Source of the DNA: Deltaproteobacteria bacterium
GTDB lineage: Bacteria; Myxococcota; JACPTQ01
DNA: 64,000 bases
Assembly: GCA_016192705.1 (NCBI GenBank)
Contig: JACPTQ010000060.1
Span: 29,258 to 93,257 of the forward strand
Direction: 5' to 3'
Position 1 is the first letter of the stretch. Each line of letters starts with the position of its first letter. Positions 25,988-34,968 of this stretch are shown here, in pieces. The notes below the pieces were generated by a model that made no database searches, was not told the DNA's origin, and saw only the letters and a list, made by a program, of their open reading frames with translations. Both the position numbers and the translations under genes were made by a program.

Positions 25988-27740
25988 TGTCGCCCCGCGT
26001 CGATGCGGCGCCGATCCAGCGCCACAGCTCGGCTTCCGCGAGTTGTGCGCCCGCGAGCACCGCCGACATTTCTCGCCAACGCCACACGAAGAACTCGCGA
26101 AGCGCTGCCGAGCTCGACGGGGCTCCCACGAGCGCGCCCTCCTCTTCAAGAACATCCGCCGCGCGTGCCGCGCACCGCGCACCCTGGCACGCCCCAAGTC
26201 CGAGTCGCGTGTGACGCGCGAGGTCGGGAAGCGTTCGCACGCCCTCCTTTCGACACCCGTATCGCACCTCCGCCTCAAGCACTCCTTCGCACGCGCACGC
26301 GACAATTCCGACTCGGCTTTCGCTCGCGGCCGCCCCGAGAACATCGGCGACCCGCGTCCCGTGTCGATAAACCGCGCGCCCGGCCGCGGCGAGAGGAATT
26401 GTCCGCCCCGCGACGAGCGCGTCGACGTCGATCTCACGCTCGCCACCTGGAAGCGGCAACTCCGCTGTGCGACATGGCGCCGCCACGCCGATCTTTTCCG
26501 CAACCAAATCCGCAAGCTCTTCGCTCATGAGTCGGTACGCGGCGAGTTTCCCGCCGATCATGCTCACGAGGCCCGCCGGCCCGCCCGCTACTTCGTGATC
26601 GACGATGCGGTGATCGCGCGTCAGCTTGTCTTCGATTTTTCGAAACTCAAAAATCGTCGGCCGCAAACCCGCAAACGCATACGTGATCCGCGCCCCTGAT
26701 GCCGACGGAAACACGCGCCCGACCGCTTCAAGAAGATACTCGACCTCGTCCTCGAGAACGTCGATCCGATCCGGGCTCCCAAAAAAATCGTCGTCCGTTG
26801 TGCCGATGGTGCTCGAGTTTTCATGCGGCATGACGAAAACCGCCCGCGCATCGAGCGTCGTCGCCAAAACCGCATAGTCCGACAGCCGCCGATCGAGAAC
26901 GAGGTGGATCCCCTTTCCCGGGCGCATCCGAACCGCCCGCTCAGCGCCTGTGCGCGCGAGCGCCGCCGTCCGCATCCCCCACGGTCCGGTCGTGTTCACA
27001 ACGACACGCGCGCGGGCCTCGCCAATGCGGTGGTCGATCGTGTCTTCGAGGCGAACGCCCACAACGCGCCCTGCCTCAACGATGAACCCCGTCACCTCGG
27101 TGTGGTTGCGAACCACCGCACCGCTCTCCATCGCGGAGATCGCATTCGCGACACAGAGGCGAAACGGGTCGATCCCCCACTCGTCCATCGTCACCGCACC
27201 GTAAACGTCGGCCGTGAGGCCCGGTTCGAGCGCGAGAACCTCGTCGCGCGAAAGACGCGTGTGCGGCTTGCCGTTCTTGAGCGGCTGAAACTTGTCATAC
27301 GCTTCAAAGAACGTCTCGACGAGCGCGAGCGTCCGGTCGGGATGAGGATCGGTTCGAAGCACAGGCATGATGAACGGAATCCGAAAGAGCAGGTGAGACG
27401 CGATTTTCTGGATGTACCCCGAATCAAGACAAGACTTGCGCGTCACCTCGCGATCGTATTCGAGGTAGCGAAGACCGCCGTGGATCATTCCGCTCGACGC
27501 GCCCGTCGTTCCCGCACCCCACGTCGATTTCTCGACGAGAAGGACACGCACGCCCCGAAGCGCGAGATCGCGCGCGGTGCCGGTCCCGTTACAGCCGCCG
27601 CCGATCACGATGGCGTCGAACGGTTCGCGGAAAAGGCAGGCTGCGACCTCCGTTCCGTCGGTCTCGCCATTTTGCTCGCGCAGAGAAGCCACTGGCTTCT
27701 CTGCCGATTGCTCGCAAAATAAATCAAGCGACGTCGTCAT
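25977..27740 (-). CDS. glpA: Glycerol-3-phosphate dehydrogenase subunit A with N-terminal repeat insertion
   Basis: 587 residues. The FAD motif [20 protein letters not shown] begins only at about residue 41. Catalytic-domain motifs ([34 protein letters not shown]) follow, then a C-terminal BFD-like [2Fe-2S] domain with CAC ... CQGARC cysteines, as in GlpA rather than GlpD. The ATG at 27740 overlaps the aspS stop as ATGA. Residues 7-34 are encoded by a complete copy of the palindromic repeat (27639-27720), read in frame, which explains the unusual leader [23 protein letters not shown] inside the repeat loop (codon 17) is an alternative start. The product reduces FAD with glycerol-3-phosphate. 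Confidence 0.88.
   Translation of the reverse strand: MTTSLDLFCEQSAEKPVASLREQNGETDGTEVAACLFREPFDAIVIGGGCNGTGTARDLALRGVRVLLVEKSTWGAGTTGASSGMIHGGLRYLEYDREVTRKSCLDSGYIQKIASHLLFRIPFIMPVLRTDPHPDRTLALVETFFEAYDKFQPLKNGKPHTRLSRDEVLALEPGLTADVYGAVTMDEWGIDPFRLCVANAISAMESGAVVRNHTEVTGFIVEAGRVVGVRLEDTIDHRIGEARARVVVNTTGPWGMRTAALARTGAERAVRMRPGKGIHLVLDRRLSDYAVLATTLDARAVFVMPHENSSTIGTTDDDFFGSPDRIDVLEDEVEYLLEAVGRVFPSASGARITYAFAGLRPTIFEFRKIEDKLTRDHRIVDHEVAGGPAGLVSMIGGKLAAYRLMSEELADLVAEKIGVAAPCRTAELPLPGGEREIDVDALVAGRTIPLAAAGRAVYRHGTRVADVLGAAASESRVGIVACACEGVLEAEVRYGCRKEGVRTLPDLARHTRLGLGACQGARCAARAADVLEEEGALVGAPSSSAALREFFVWRWREMSAVLAGAQLAEAELWRWIGAASTRGDNES
27639..27720 (-). repeat. Two-stem palindromic repeat, copy 4 (in frame inside glpA)
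   Basis: Read on the minus strand. Stem-loop 1 (27720-27669): outer arms ATTTTGC and GCAAAAT, 5' loop strand GAGCAATCG, perfect 11-bp inner stem GCAGAGAAGCC with GGCTTCTCTGC, AGT loop, 3' loop strand GCGA. Stem-loop 2 (27668-27639): GGC with GCC and GACC with GGTC around ACGGAAC-type sequence. The layout matches copies 1, 5 and 6 with compensating base changes. The copy spans glpA codons 7-34 without a stop. Confidence 0.85.
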
Positions 27741-29527
27741 GAAACCGGCAACGACAACCGAATGGAGAGCTCGTCGAGCTGTTTCTGTTCGACCTCGCTC
27801 GGCGCATCGATCATGAGGTCTTGTCCGCGTTGCGTCTTCGGAAAAGCGATGACGTCACGAAGCGAATCCTCGCCCGTGAGGAGCATCATTAACCGATCCA
27901 TCCCGATGGCAAGCCCGCCGTGCGGAGGCGCGCCATATTCGAACGCCTCGAGCAAAAAACCAAATTTGCGTTGGATGTCGTCTTCGCTGAGTCCGAGAAC
28001 TTTGAAGACGGTTCGCTGAATGTCACGTCGATGAATGCGCACCGAGCCACCGCCCAACTCGTTGCCGTTCAAGACGACATCGTACGCCTTCGCGCGGGCG
28101 CGTTCGGGCGCTGTCTCGAGAAGTGGGACGTCGTCATCGACGGGCGACGTGAACGGGTGGTGTTTCGCGACGATTGCGCCGCCTTCGCCGCGTTCAAAAA
28201 GCGGGAAGTCGGTGACCCACAAAAACGACCATTCACCGTCGCGGATGAGCCCGAGCCGCTGACCGATAAAATTCCGCACGCGACCCATCGCGGCGTGCGC
28301 GACGTCGGGCAGATCGGCGACGAACAAGATAAGCGCCCCCTCACGCGCCCCGAGCTTCGCGCTCATCGCGGCGCGCGCCGACTCCGAAATCGCTTTTGCG
28401 AAGGGCGCCTGCCAAGTGCCGCCCGCCTGCACACGCGCCCACGCAACCCCTTTCGCGCCAAAAACTTTCGCCTCGTCGGGGATGAGCGTGTCGAGATCTT
28501 TTCGTGAGAACTTCTCACCGCCCTCGGGAACGACAAGCGCCACGACGATCCCGCCCTTGGCGATGGCGTCTTCGAATACGCGAAATCCTGATCCGCGCGC
28601 TTCGGCGGAAATCTCCGCAAGCGGAAGCCCAAACCGAAGATCCGGTTTGTCGACACCGTATTTCGACATCGCCTCCGCGTATGGGAGGCGAGGGAACGGA
28701 CGCTTCACCGAGACGCCAAGCGCGGTTTGCCAAATCGAAGCGAGCAGGCCCTCGACGACGTCGCACACGTCGGCCACCTCAACGAACGACATCTCGAGGT
28801 CGATTTGCGTGAACTCGGGTTGACGGTCGGCGCGTAAATCCTCGTCGCGCAGGCAGCGGCAAATTTGAAAATAGCGATCGTACCCAGCCACCATGAAGAG
28901 CTGCTTGAAGATTTGCGGCGACTCGGGAAGCGCGTAAAACTCGCCGGCGTTGACGCGCGACGGGACGAGGAAATTCCGCGCGCCGCCTGGCGTCGACTTG
29001 ATGAGGAACGGCGTTTCAATTTCGAGAAACCCCTGGCCGTCGAGGTAGGCGCGCGTCGCCTGATTGACGCGGTGGCGAAGCTGCAAGTTTTTTTGGAGCG
29101 GGGCGCGTCGCAAATCGAGGTAACGATACTTGAGGCGCGTCACGTCGGACGCATCGACGCGATCGTCGATTTGAAACGGCGGCGTCTTGGCCGCGTTGAA
29201 CAGCTCGAACGCGTGCACGCGCACCTCAACCGCTCCCGTCGCGAGATTTGTGTTTGCGTTGTCGCCGCGCGAAACCACCTTTCCACGAATCGCCAAGACA
29301 TACTCGCGCCGCAAATCGGCCGCGCGTTCATGCGCCTCCGCGCTCTCCTGCGGATCGAACACGATTTGCGTTAGCCCCTCGCGGTCACGAAGATCGATGA
29401 AGATGCAGCCGCCGTGATCGCGCCGATTCGCGACCCAACCCATCAGAACGACCTCGCCCCCAATATCAGTCGCCCGCAACGATCCACAGCGGTGGGTCCG
29501 TTTCCAGTCTGTGAGAAATTTCGGCAC
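27737..29527 (-). CDS. aspS: Aspartyl-tRNA synthetase
   Basis: 596 residues, the usual bacterial length. The GTG at 29527 gives [17 protein letters not shown], the expected N-terminus before the anticodon-binding OB fold ([15 protein letters not shown]). Class II motifs are present: KYRYLDLRR, motif 2 [20 protein letters not shown], and motif 3 [13 protein letters not shown]. The bacterial GAD insertion lies at about 295-420. The enzyme charges tRNA-Asp with aspartate in the cytoplasm. It sits in a minus-strand cluster with cinA, thpR, glpA and glpB, with its stop overlapping the glpA start. Confidence 0.96.
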   Translation of the reverse strand: MPKFLTDWKRTHRCGSLRATDIGGEVVLMGWVANRRDHGGCIFIDLRDREGLTQIVFDPQESAEAHERAADLRREYVLAIRGKVVSRGDNANTNLATGAVEVRVHAFELFNAAKTPPFQIDDRVDASDVTRLKYRYLDLRRAPLQKNLQLRHRVNQATRAYLDGQGFLEIETPFLIKSTPGGARNFLVPSRVNAGEFYALPESPQIFKQLFMVAGYDRYFQICRCLRDEDLRADRQPEFTQIDLEMSFVEVADVCDVVEGLLASIWQTALGVSVKRPFPRLPYAEAMSKYGVDKPDLRFGLPLAEISAEARGSGFRVFEDAIAKGGIVVALVVPEGGEKFSRKDLDTLIPDEAKVFGAKGVAWARVQAGGTWQAPFAKAISESARAAMSAKLGAREGALILFVADLPDVAHAAMGRVRNFIGQRLGLIRDGEWSFLWVTDFPLFERGEGGAIVAKHHPFTSPVDDDVPLLETAPERARAKAYDVVLNGNELGGGSVRIHRRDIQRTVFKVLGLSEDDIQRKFGFLLEAFEYGAPPHGGLAIGMDRLMMLLTGEDSLRDVIAFPKTQRGQDLMIDAPSEVEQKQLDELSIRLSLPVS

Positions 29528-29603
29528 GTCGCACGCTCCGTTTCTGCGAGAAATCGGCCCTTCAACCCGTGGCGCTCGGATTATAGCGACCGCGCCGCTC
29601 TGT

Positions 29604-30176
29604 TCAAAGCGGACAGCGCTCGAGAGCCCGGTAGATCGGCCCGTCGTCGCGCAATCGGCTCTCAAACAGCGCGACCTCAGAGAGCGTTGTCGCCCCAATC
29701 TCCTCATCGCGATGCGTCTCAACGAATCTCGACAGCTCGCCGACGTTGCGCGTGCTCTTCACGCGCGCGATCGTGATGTGCGCGCGAAACGGCTTATCTT
29801 CCGCGTCGAAGCCGAGGTCGACAAGTCCGTTCTCGATGGCGCGTTGCATCCTCTCGAGCGCGCCGGTCGGTTCGTCGAATCCAACCCAAAGAACGCGCGC
29901 CCGCTGGACGTTGGGGAACGCGCCAAACCCAGCGATGCGCACCGCGAGAGGTCGAATCTCACGCGCCGCTGCCGCGAGCACATCGCGAATCGCAAAGCGG
30001 AGCTCAGGCGCCGTGTCGCCCAAAAACCGCATCGTCACATGAAGGTTGGTTGCGGGCACAAATCGCGCCTCGACGACGCGCGTCAGATCGGCCTCGTGCG
30101 CCTGGATGAATCGACGAATCACCTGAATGGCGTCGAGCGGCAACGGAACCGCGATGAAAGCCCGCAGGGCACTCAT
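29604..30176 (-). CDS. thpR: RNA 2',3'-cyclic phosphodiesterase
   Basis: 190 residues. [13 protein letters not shown] is the typical opening. The two catalytic HxTx motifs are present, HVTM (about 47) and HITI (about 131). The 2H-phosphoesterase family hydrolyses 2',3'-cyclic phosphate ends of RNA and was first described as a 2'-5' RNA ligase (LigT). The ATG at 30176 overlaps the cinA stop as ATGA, a frequent genomic neighbourhood for this gene. About 76 bases separate it from aspS. Confidence 0.92.
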   Translation of the reverse strand: MSALRAFIAVPLPLDAIQVIRRFIQAHEADLTRVVEARFVPATNLHVTMRFLGDTAPELRFAIRDVLAAAAREIRPLAVRIAGFGAFPNVQRARVLWVGFDEPTGALERMQRAIENGLVDLGFDAEDKPFRAHITIARVKSTRNVGELSRFVETHRDEEIGATTLSEVALFESRLRDDGPIYRALERCPL

Positions 30177-31426
30177 GGCCGCGGAGCCTTTCGAAGAAAA
30201 TCCCAAAGAAGTTGCAACGCCATATACGCACCGAGCCGACGCACCTGCTCGCGGTCGCCTGGAAACGTTCGCGCGCGTGATGTTTCGCCGGCGCGACTCG
30301 ACACCGCCACATGAACGAGGCCAACCGGTTTCTCGGGGGTCCCGCCATCGGGCCCGGCAACTCCCGTGACCGCGAGCCCATACGTCGCACCAGACCGCGC
30401 GCAGACGCCGTTCGCCATCGCGCGGGCCACCGCCTCGCTCACGGCCCCCTCCGCGGCGATCACATTCTTATCAACTCCAAGCAGCCCGGATTTGAGGTCG
30501 TTTGCGTACGCGATGACGCCACCCCTAAACGTTCGGCTCGCCCCGGGCCGCTCTGTCCAAAGCGAGCCGAGAAGACCGCCGGTACACGACTCGGCGATCG
30601 CGATCGTTTCACCGCGCGCTTCAAGCTCACGCTGAAGAACGCCAACAAAAGTGTCGGTGTCGTGGCCATACAGAAAATCGGGAAACCGATCGGCAACAAC
30701 CGCGTCGATTCGCGCGCGCAAATCATCGCGGGCCGATGGCGTTTCCGCGTCGATGACCACGCGCAAATGGTTTTCGGGGAAAAGCGTTCGGAACAAAAAG
30801 CGGCACGTTGGAAAAGCCGCGTGCAAATCGGCAACGCGGGCGTCGAGATGTGATTCGGCGATCCCCATCAGTTTGTAAACGCGAAGGAGGCGCGGCGGCG
30901 TCTTGAAGCGCGCGGCGAGACGCGGCGCAATCTCTTTCGTGACGAGTGGGCGCAGCTCGCGCGGCACCCCGGGCAAAAAGAAAACTGGGCGCCCCGAAAG
31001 CTCGACCGAAAACGAGGGGGCGGTCCCCCAGCGGTTTTCAATGACGTCGGCACCGCGCGGGACATCGGCTTGTCGTTCGTTGTTCGCCGTCAGCGTGAGC
31101 CCGAACGCGCGAAATCGTTCGCGCATGCGCTCGAGCGTCGGCGCGTGGCGTTCGAGCGGAACGCCGAGGGCCTTCGCCGCAGCGCCGGCCGTTAGATCGT
31201 CTGCGGTCGGCCCGAGTCCGCCGCCCACAACAACGGCATCGGCGCGTGCAACAGCGGCTTGAAGCGCTGCAACGATGTCCGCAACAACGTCGCGCACCGC
31301 GGTGTGCCAACGCGTCTCAAACCCAAGCGCACCAAGCGTTTCCGAAATAAATGCCGCGTTCGAATCGACGACCGCTCCCCCTGTCACTTCGTCCCCCACG
31401 GAGACGATTTCGATCGACGTTGCCAC
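30173..31426 (-). CDS. cinA: CinA, competence/damage-inducible protein with NMN amidase domain
   Basis: 417 residues from the GTG at 31426, which gives the typical N-terminus ATSIEIVSVGDEVTGG. The N-terminal MoCF-like domain (1-175) has VVVGGGLGPTADDLTAGAAA. The C-terminal domain (about 255-417) contains AIAESCTGGLLGSLWTERPG and TYGLAVTGVAGPDGGTPEKP, the nicotinamide-nucleotide amidase (PncC) signature that converts NMN to NaMN for NAD recycling. It is divergent from yicC and first in the run cinA-thpR-aspS-glpA-glpB. Confidence 0.94.
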   Translation of the reverse strand: MATSIEIVSVGDEVTGGAVVDSNAAFISETLGALGFETRWHTAVRDVVADIVAALQAAVARADAVVVGGGLGPTADDLTAGAAAKALGVPLERHAPTLERMRERFRAFGLTLTANNERQADVPRGADVIENRWGTAPSFSVELSGRPVFFLPGVPRELRPLVTKEIAPRLAARFKTPPRLLRVYKLMGIAESHLDARVADLHAAFPTCRFLFRTLFPENHLRVVIDAETPSARDDLRARIDAVVADRFPDFLYGHDTDTFVGVLQRELEARGETIAIAESCTGGLLGSLWTERPGASRTFRGGVIAYANDLKSGLLGVDKNVIAAEGAVSEAVARAMANGVCARSGATYGLAVTGVAGPDGGTPEKPVGLVHVAVSSRAGETSRARTFPGDREQVRRLGAYMALQLLWDFLRKAPRP

Positions 31427-31486
31427 GCGCGCACTATACCAAGATCTCGTTTGACAGTCCGACGACACGGTCCTAGCGTCGCGCGC

Positions 31487-32338
31487 GTGATTTCGAGCAT
31501 GACGGGCTTTGGCGCGGCGAGCGGCGATGTTGCCGGAATTCCAGTCCGCGTCGAAATCCGAACGGTAAACCACCGTGGTCTCGACATCTCGGTCCGCCTT
31601 CCTCCGTCTCTCGCGGCATTCGAACCACCGGTGACCAGTTGGTGTCGTGGCACGTTCACGCGCGGCCACGTCGAAATCAGCGTCCGGGGCGAAAATCATG
31701 AGATTCCAGTTAACACCGAGAAGCTGTTCGCGACACGAGCCGCGTCACTCAAGCGGATCTTGTCGGCCTGCAAGCTACCCGAGTCGCCGACCCTCCAAGA
31801 GTTGTTGGCATTGGGCCTTCCCGTCGAAGAGCCGCGCGAATTCGATGAAGCGACGTGGCAGTCCTTCCGCGCGGTTCTCGTTTCAGCCGCGTCGATAGCC
31901 TGCGAAACCCGCGTCCGCGAGGGTCAATTTCTCGGTGCTCGGCTGGGCGAAATTGCCGAGCGCGTTGGCGTCCTTGGTGCCGCGATACGTGAACGGTATC
32001 CATTGGAGCTGGCCGCCTTCCGGGTGCGACAAGAGGCGCGGCTCGCGTCACAGGGCGGCGCTCGGACAACACACGAAAAGGAACCAGTCTCGCTTCTGGT
32101 GTTTGGTCGCGACGCGGCTGAAGAGTTGGACCGACTCGACGCACATGTGGCCGAGGTGAAACGGGCGTTGGCCGCGGGCGGGCCGATGGGGCGACGCTTC
32201 GACTTCCTGGCCACCGAAATGCTTCGTGAGGCGGCTACGCTAACCTCGAAATGCCCATCGCCGGACCTATCGCGGCTCGCTATTGACCTTCGTTGCGAGC
32301 TTGAACGACTCCGCGAGCAAGCCCAGAACATCGAGTAA
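31487..32338 (+). CDS. yicC: YicC-family endoribonuclease
   Basis: 283 residues. The GTG at 31487 reproduces the family N-terminus MISSMTGFG. The rest fits: VEIRTVNHRGLDISVRLP near the N-terminus, and the C-terminal block MGRRFDFLATEMLREAATL with RCELERLREQAQNIE. YicC/YloC proteins are ribonucleases linked to stationary-phase fitness and small-RNA turnover. Its stop overlaps the next ATG by one base, so the RING-like gene is probably coupled. Confidence 0.93.
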   Translation: MISSMTGFGAASGDVAGIPVRVEIRTVNHRGLDISVRLPPSLAAFEPPVTSWCRGTFTRGHVEISVRGENHEIPVNTEKLFATRAASLKRILSACKLPESPTLQELLALGLPVEEPREFDEATWQSFRAVLVSAASIACETRVREGQFLGARLGEIAERVGVLGAAIRERYPLELAAFRVRQEARLASQGGARTTHEKEPVSLLVFGRDAAEELDRLDAHVAEVKRALAAGGPMGRRFDFLATEMLREAATLTSKCPSPDLSRLAIDLRCELERLREQAQNIE

Positions 32339-32979
32339 TGCGCCGGTTTATCGCGTTCTTAGTCTTGGCAACGTCGGGCTGGTTCATTTATCAAACAAGC
32401 TGCGCCGAGGATTTGGCGGGCTGGCGAATTCGGCTCGAGCGCGAGCGCGGCGTCGTCGCCGAGGAGTCGGCACACGTGCTTTCCACCATCAACGGAGCCA
32501 ACGAGGCTGTCCGCTACTTTCGAAAGCTCGCGAACAGCACGGACAAGCGCGTTCGGGCGGCCAAGGCTGACCGAGATGACGCTGGCACCAAGAGGGGTTA
32601 CTTGATTGCGCTCGCGGTCTTTGCGTTTATCGCCTGGGTGTGGCCGAAGTCGAGGCGTGTTGTGACGGCTACAACGACCACAACAGCGAGAGCTGGACCG
32701 ACCGACACCCCGGCGACTCATAGAACGGCCGTCGGGGGCGTTGTTTCGCAAACGGTTCCGTTGGGCGCCGGCGAGCGCGTCGAGTTCCTCACGGACGGCA
32801 AGGGTCAACGCGCAGACCTTGCCTCGACATCATGCCAGGTCTGTGGCGAAGCGCTTGAGTCGGATGTCGTGACGTGCGAACGCTGCCAGACGCCGCACCA
32901 CGAAGAGTGCTGGACGTGGAACAAGGGCTGTTCGACGTTTGGGTGTGGTGAGCGCTCGTTCAACAGGTCCGAGGGTTAA
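32338..32979 (+). CDS. Membrane-anchored protein with C-terminal RING-like zinc finger
   Basis: 213 residues. A signal or membrane anchor occupies about 1-22 (MRRFIAFLVLATSGWFIY) and a second hydrophobic helix lies at about 83-100 (YLIALAVFAFIAWVWP). A Thr-rich linker leads to a cysteine/histidine cluster at about 160-200: CQVCGE, VTCERCQTPHHEECW and CSTFGC. This is the spacing of the prokaryotic RING-finger families, which bind two zinc ions. The coiled segment at 25-80 is charged. A protein-protein role is inferred from the fold. Confidence 0.7.
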   Translation: MRRFIAFLVLATSGWFIYQTSCAEDLAGWRIRLERERGVVAEESAHVLSTINGANEAVRYFRKLANSTDKRVRAAKADRDDAGTKRGYLIALAVFAFIAWVWPKSRRVVTATTTTTARAGPTDTPATHRTAVGGVVSQTVPLGAGERVEFLTDGKGQRADLASTSCQVCGEALESDVVTCERCQTPHHEECWTWNKGCSTFGCGERSFNRSEG

Positions 32980-32984
32980 TTGTC

Positions 32985-33179
32985 ATGACGGAGTTCAAGT
33001 TTGTTGAAGTTGCAACGGTTACCGACGAAGAGCTGACGCGGGTCGTGAACGATACTGTGCGGTCGGGTTGGGTTTTCGACGGGATTTATTTCGCCATGCG
33101 CGAGAGTTCGAAGCGTCCCGCCATGGCGTTTGTTTCTTTCACCCGAAAACGGTCGGAGACCGATGAGTCCGCTCCGTAA
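32985..33179 (+). CDS. Small DUF4177-like protein
   Basis: 64 residues from the ATG at 32985, six bases after the preceding stop. It opens MTEFKFVEVATVTDEELTRV and has SGWVFDGIYFAMRES followed by MAFVSFTRK. This beta-hairpin, helix, GW-x-F pattern resembles small DUF4177-type proteins. The 3' end overlaps the folC start by 17 bases. Function unknown. Confidence 0.65.
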   Translation: MTEFKFVEVATVTDEELTRVVNDTVRSGWVFDGIYFAMRESSKRPAMAFVSFTRKRSETDESAP

Positions 33180-34419
33180 GTCCGCGGTCGAGCTAAACCG
33201 ACAGATTGCCGCGCTCTTCAAGCTGCGTCGGTTCGGGATTCGGCTTGGCCTTGACCGGGTCCGCGAAGCCGCCGCGCGCCTCGGAAACCCGGAGCGCCGC
33301 TTTCGCGTGGTTCATGTGGCTGGCACGAACGGTAAAGGCTCGACCGCCGCGATGTGTGAACGAATCCTGCGCGCCAACGGATACCGCGTCGGGCTCACAA
33401 CTTCGCCCCATCTCGTCCACCTGCACGAGCGTTACCTCGTTAACGGCCGCGCCATCACCGATGCTGCGCTTGCCCGCCACCTGGCGCGTATTCGCGAAAC
33501 CGGACTTCCGCTCACCTTCTTCGAGGTCGCGACGCTTGCGGCGCTTCTACATTTTGCCGAGGCGCGCGTCAATTGGGGCGTGGTCGAAGTCGGACTCGGT
33601 GGGCGCCTCGATGCAACGAACATCGTAATCCCTGACGTCGTCATCCTGACACCCGTCGCTCTCGACCACACGGAGCACCTCGGCGATACGCTAACAACCA
33701 TTGCGCGCGAAAAACTCGGCATCGTGAAGCGCGGCGTGCCCGTTGTCTGCGGATGGCGCGAACCCAGCCTACAGAGGCTCGTCGAGCGGAAATGCGCCGC
33801 CCTCGATGCACCATTATCGCTCGTGGGGCGCGATTTCGATTCGGCTCCACTCACCCTGAAACGACGTGGCGAGAAATTCACCTATTCCGACGATCGCTCG
33901 TCGCGTTCATTCGAAGTCTCACTCGCCGGCCGGCACCAAGTTACAAACGCCGCGCTCGCAATCCGCGCCATGCGCACCCTCGGCGTCGCCAACTCCACCA
34001 TTAGTGCCGGGCTCAGGCATATTCGTTGGCCGGGCCGCTTCGACCGAGTCGGCCGTTTCATCCTCGATGGCGCCCACAACCCACACGGAATTCGCGCTCT
34101 TGTCGCCGAACTCTCTCGCCGATTCCCGGGAAGTCGCTTCCCAATCGTCTTCGCGGCGATGCGCGACAAGGCGATTCCCGAAATGCTGCGGGCGCTCGCC
34201 CCTGTCGCGAGTCACTTTCATTTCGTCCGAGTCGATAACACGCGTGGCATAAACCTCGCGGAGCTTTACGCGTTGTCTCGCACGCTCGCCATCTCCTCGA
34301 GTCGCCACTCCACCATTGGCGCCGCCCTAGGCGCCACACATTCCGTGACCGTTATCACGGGCTCGCTTTACCTCGTTGGGGCAGCGCTTGCCTCCCTCCG
34401 TGTCACGGGTTTGCCATAA
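33163..34419 (+). CDS. folC: Folylpolyglutamate synthase / dihydrofolate synthase
   Basis: 418 residues from the ATG at 33163 inside the end of the preceding gene. The P-loop VAGTNGKGSTAAMCER is at about 46-61. TTSPHLVHLHERYLVNGR, EVGLGGRLDATN and VALDHTEHLGDT complete the Mur-ligase-like ATPase core, and DGAHNPHGIRAL opens the C-terminal domain. It adds glutamate to dihydropteroate or to folates in the cytoplasm. It is last in the yicC cluster and overlaps a convergent small membrane-protein gene. Confidence 0.95.
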   Translation: MSPLRKSAVELNRQIAALFKLRRFGIRLGLDRVREAAARLGNPERRFRVVHVAGTNGKGSTAAMCERILRANGYRVGLTTSPHLVHLHERYLVNGRAITDAALARHLARIRETGLPLTFFEVATLAALLHFAEARVNWGVVEVGLGGRLDATNIVIPDVVILTPVALDHTEHLGDTLTTIAREKLGIVKRGVPVVCGWREPSLQRLVERKCAALDAPLSLVGRDFDSAPLTLKRRGEKFTYSDDRSSRSFEVSLAGRHQVTNAALAIRAMRTLGVANSTISAGLRHIRWPGRFDRVGRFILDGAHNPHGIRALVAELSRRFPGSRFPIVFAAMRDKAIPEMLRALAPVASHFHFVRVDNTRGINLAELYALSRTLAISSSRHSTIGAALGATHSVTVITGSLYLVGAALASLRVTGLP

Positions 34420-34642
34420 CGGCGCCCTCCTTTTCCTTGTCCTTCGACTTCGACCCGCGCTCGCCCGAACTCCCACGCATCATGGCAATTAAGCACGCAA
34501 TCCCAAACGCCTCGCCAAAGCCAACCGGGTTCGCCCACTTCGTCGCCGGGACAAGCGCGTAGTTCCAGATCAAGTAGACGGGACCCACAAAGAGGACCGC
34601 CGCTAAAACCATGAACATCAGCGCGACCGCAAGCTTATCCAT
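34403..34642 (-). CDS. Small two-helix membrane protein
   Basis: 79 residues. The ATG at 34642 is placed well behind an AGGAGG; another ATG lies one codon upstream. MDKLAVALMFMVLAAVLFVG and PVYLIWNYALVP form one long or two short membrane segments, then ANPVGFGEAFGIACLIAMM is a second. A charged Ser/Lys/Glu tail follows. No family is recognised. It could be a holin-like or stress-related peptide, but nothing shows this. Its 3' end overlaps folC by 17 bases. Confidence 0.55.
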   Translation of the reverse strand: MDKLAVALMFMVLAAVLFVGPVYLIWNYALVPATKWANPVGFGEAFGIACLIAMMRGSSGERGSKSKDKEKEGAVMANP

Positions 34643-34968
34643 CATCACCTCCTCGACGTCTTCCCATCCGAACCGGGGTGAGCGTACGACGCCGCGCCTC
34701 CATCGTCGAGCACCCATCACTATTTCAAGCCCGCTATCGCGCGCTGTCACTCCAGAAGCATTTCGCGGGCCAACAACGGGACAGGACTAATCGCGAGCAA
34801 ACTCGAAGAAGCCACGTGTAAGGTTGAGCGAATATCGCTCAGTCGTGAGCGCATATCGCTCAGTGCCGAGAAGCTGCGACGCGAAATGCTGCGAATTCAG
34901 CTACGACGCCGCCGGCACGCGCTTCGCAATGAGGGTTTCTCGCGACGGAACAAAACCGGAGGTTCAAA
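34643..34968. other. Divergent region upstream of the comM-recA operon
   Basis: 326 bases between a small membrane-protein gene (leftward) and comM (rightward). It contains two copies of a 17-bp palindrome (34825-34862) and GGAGG before comM. The rest shows no recognisable structure. Confidence 0.5.
34825..34862 (+). promoter_or_regulatory. Tandem palindrome, candidate operator
   Basis: TGAGCG-AATAT-CGCTCA (34825-34841) and TGAGCG-CATAT-CGCTCA (34846-34862) have identical 6-bp arms and start 21 bp apart, two turns of the helix. This is what paired dimeric repressor or activator sites on one DNA face look like. They lie about 110 bp upstream of comM and 180 bp from the divergent start, so either gene could be controlled. 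Confidence 0.55.
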
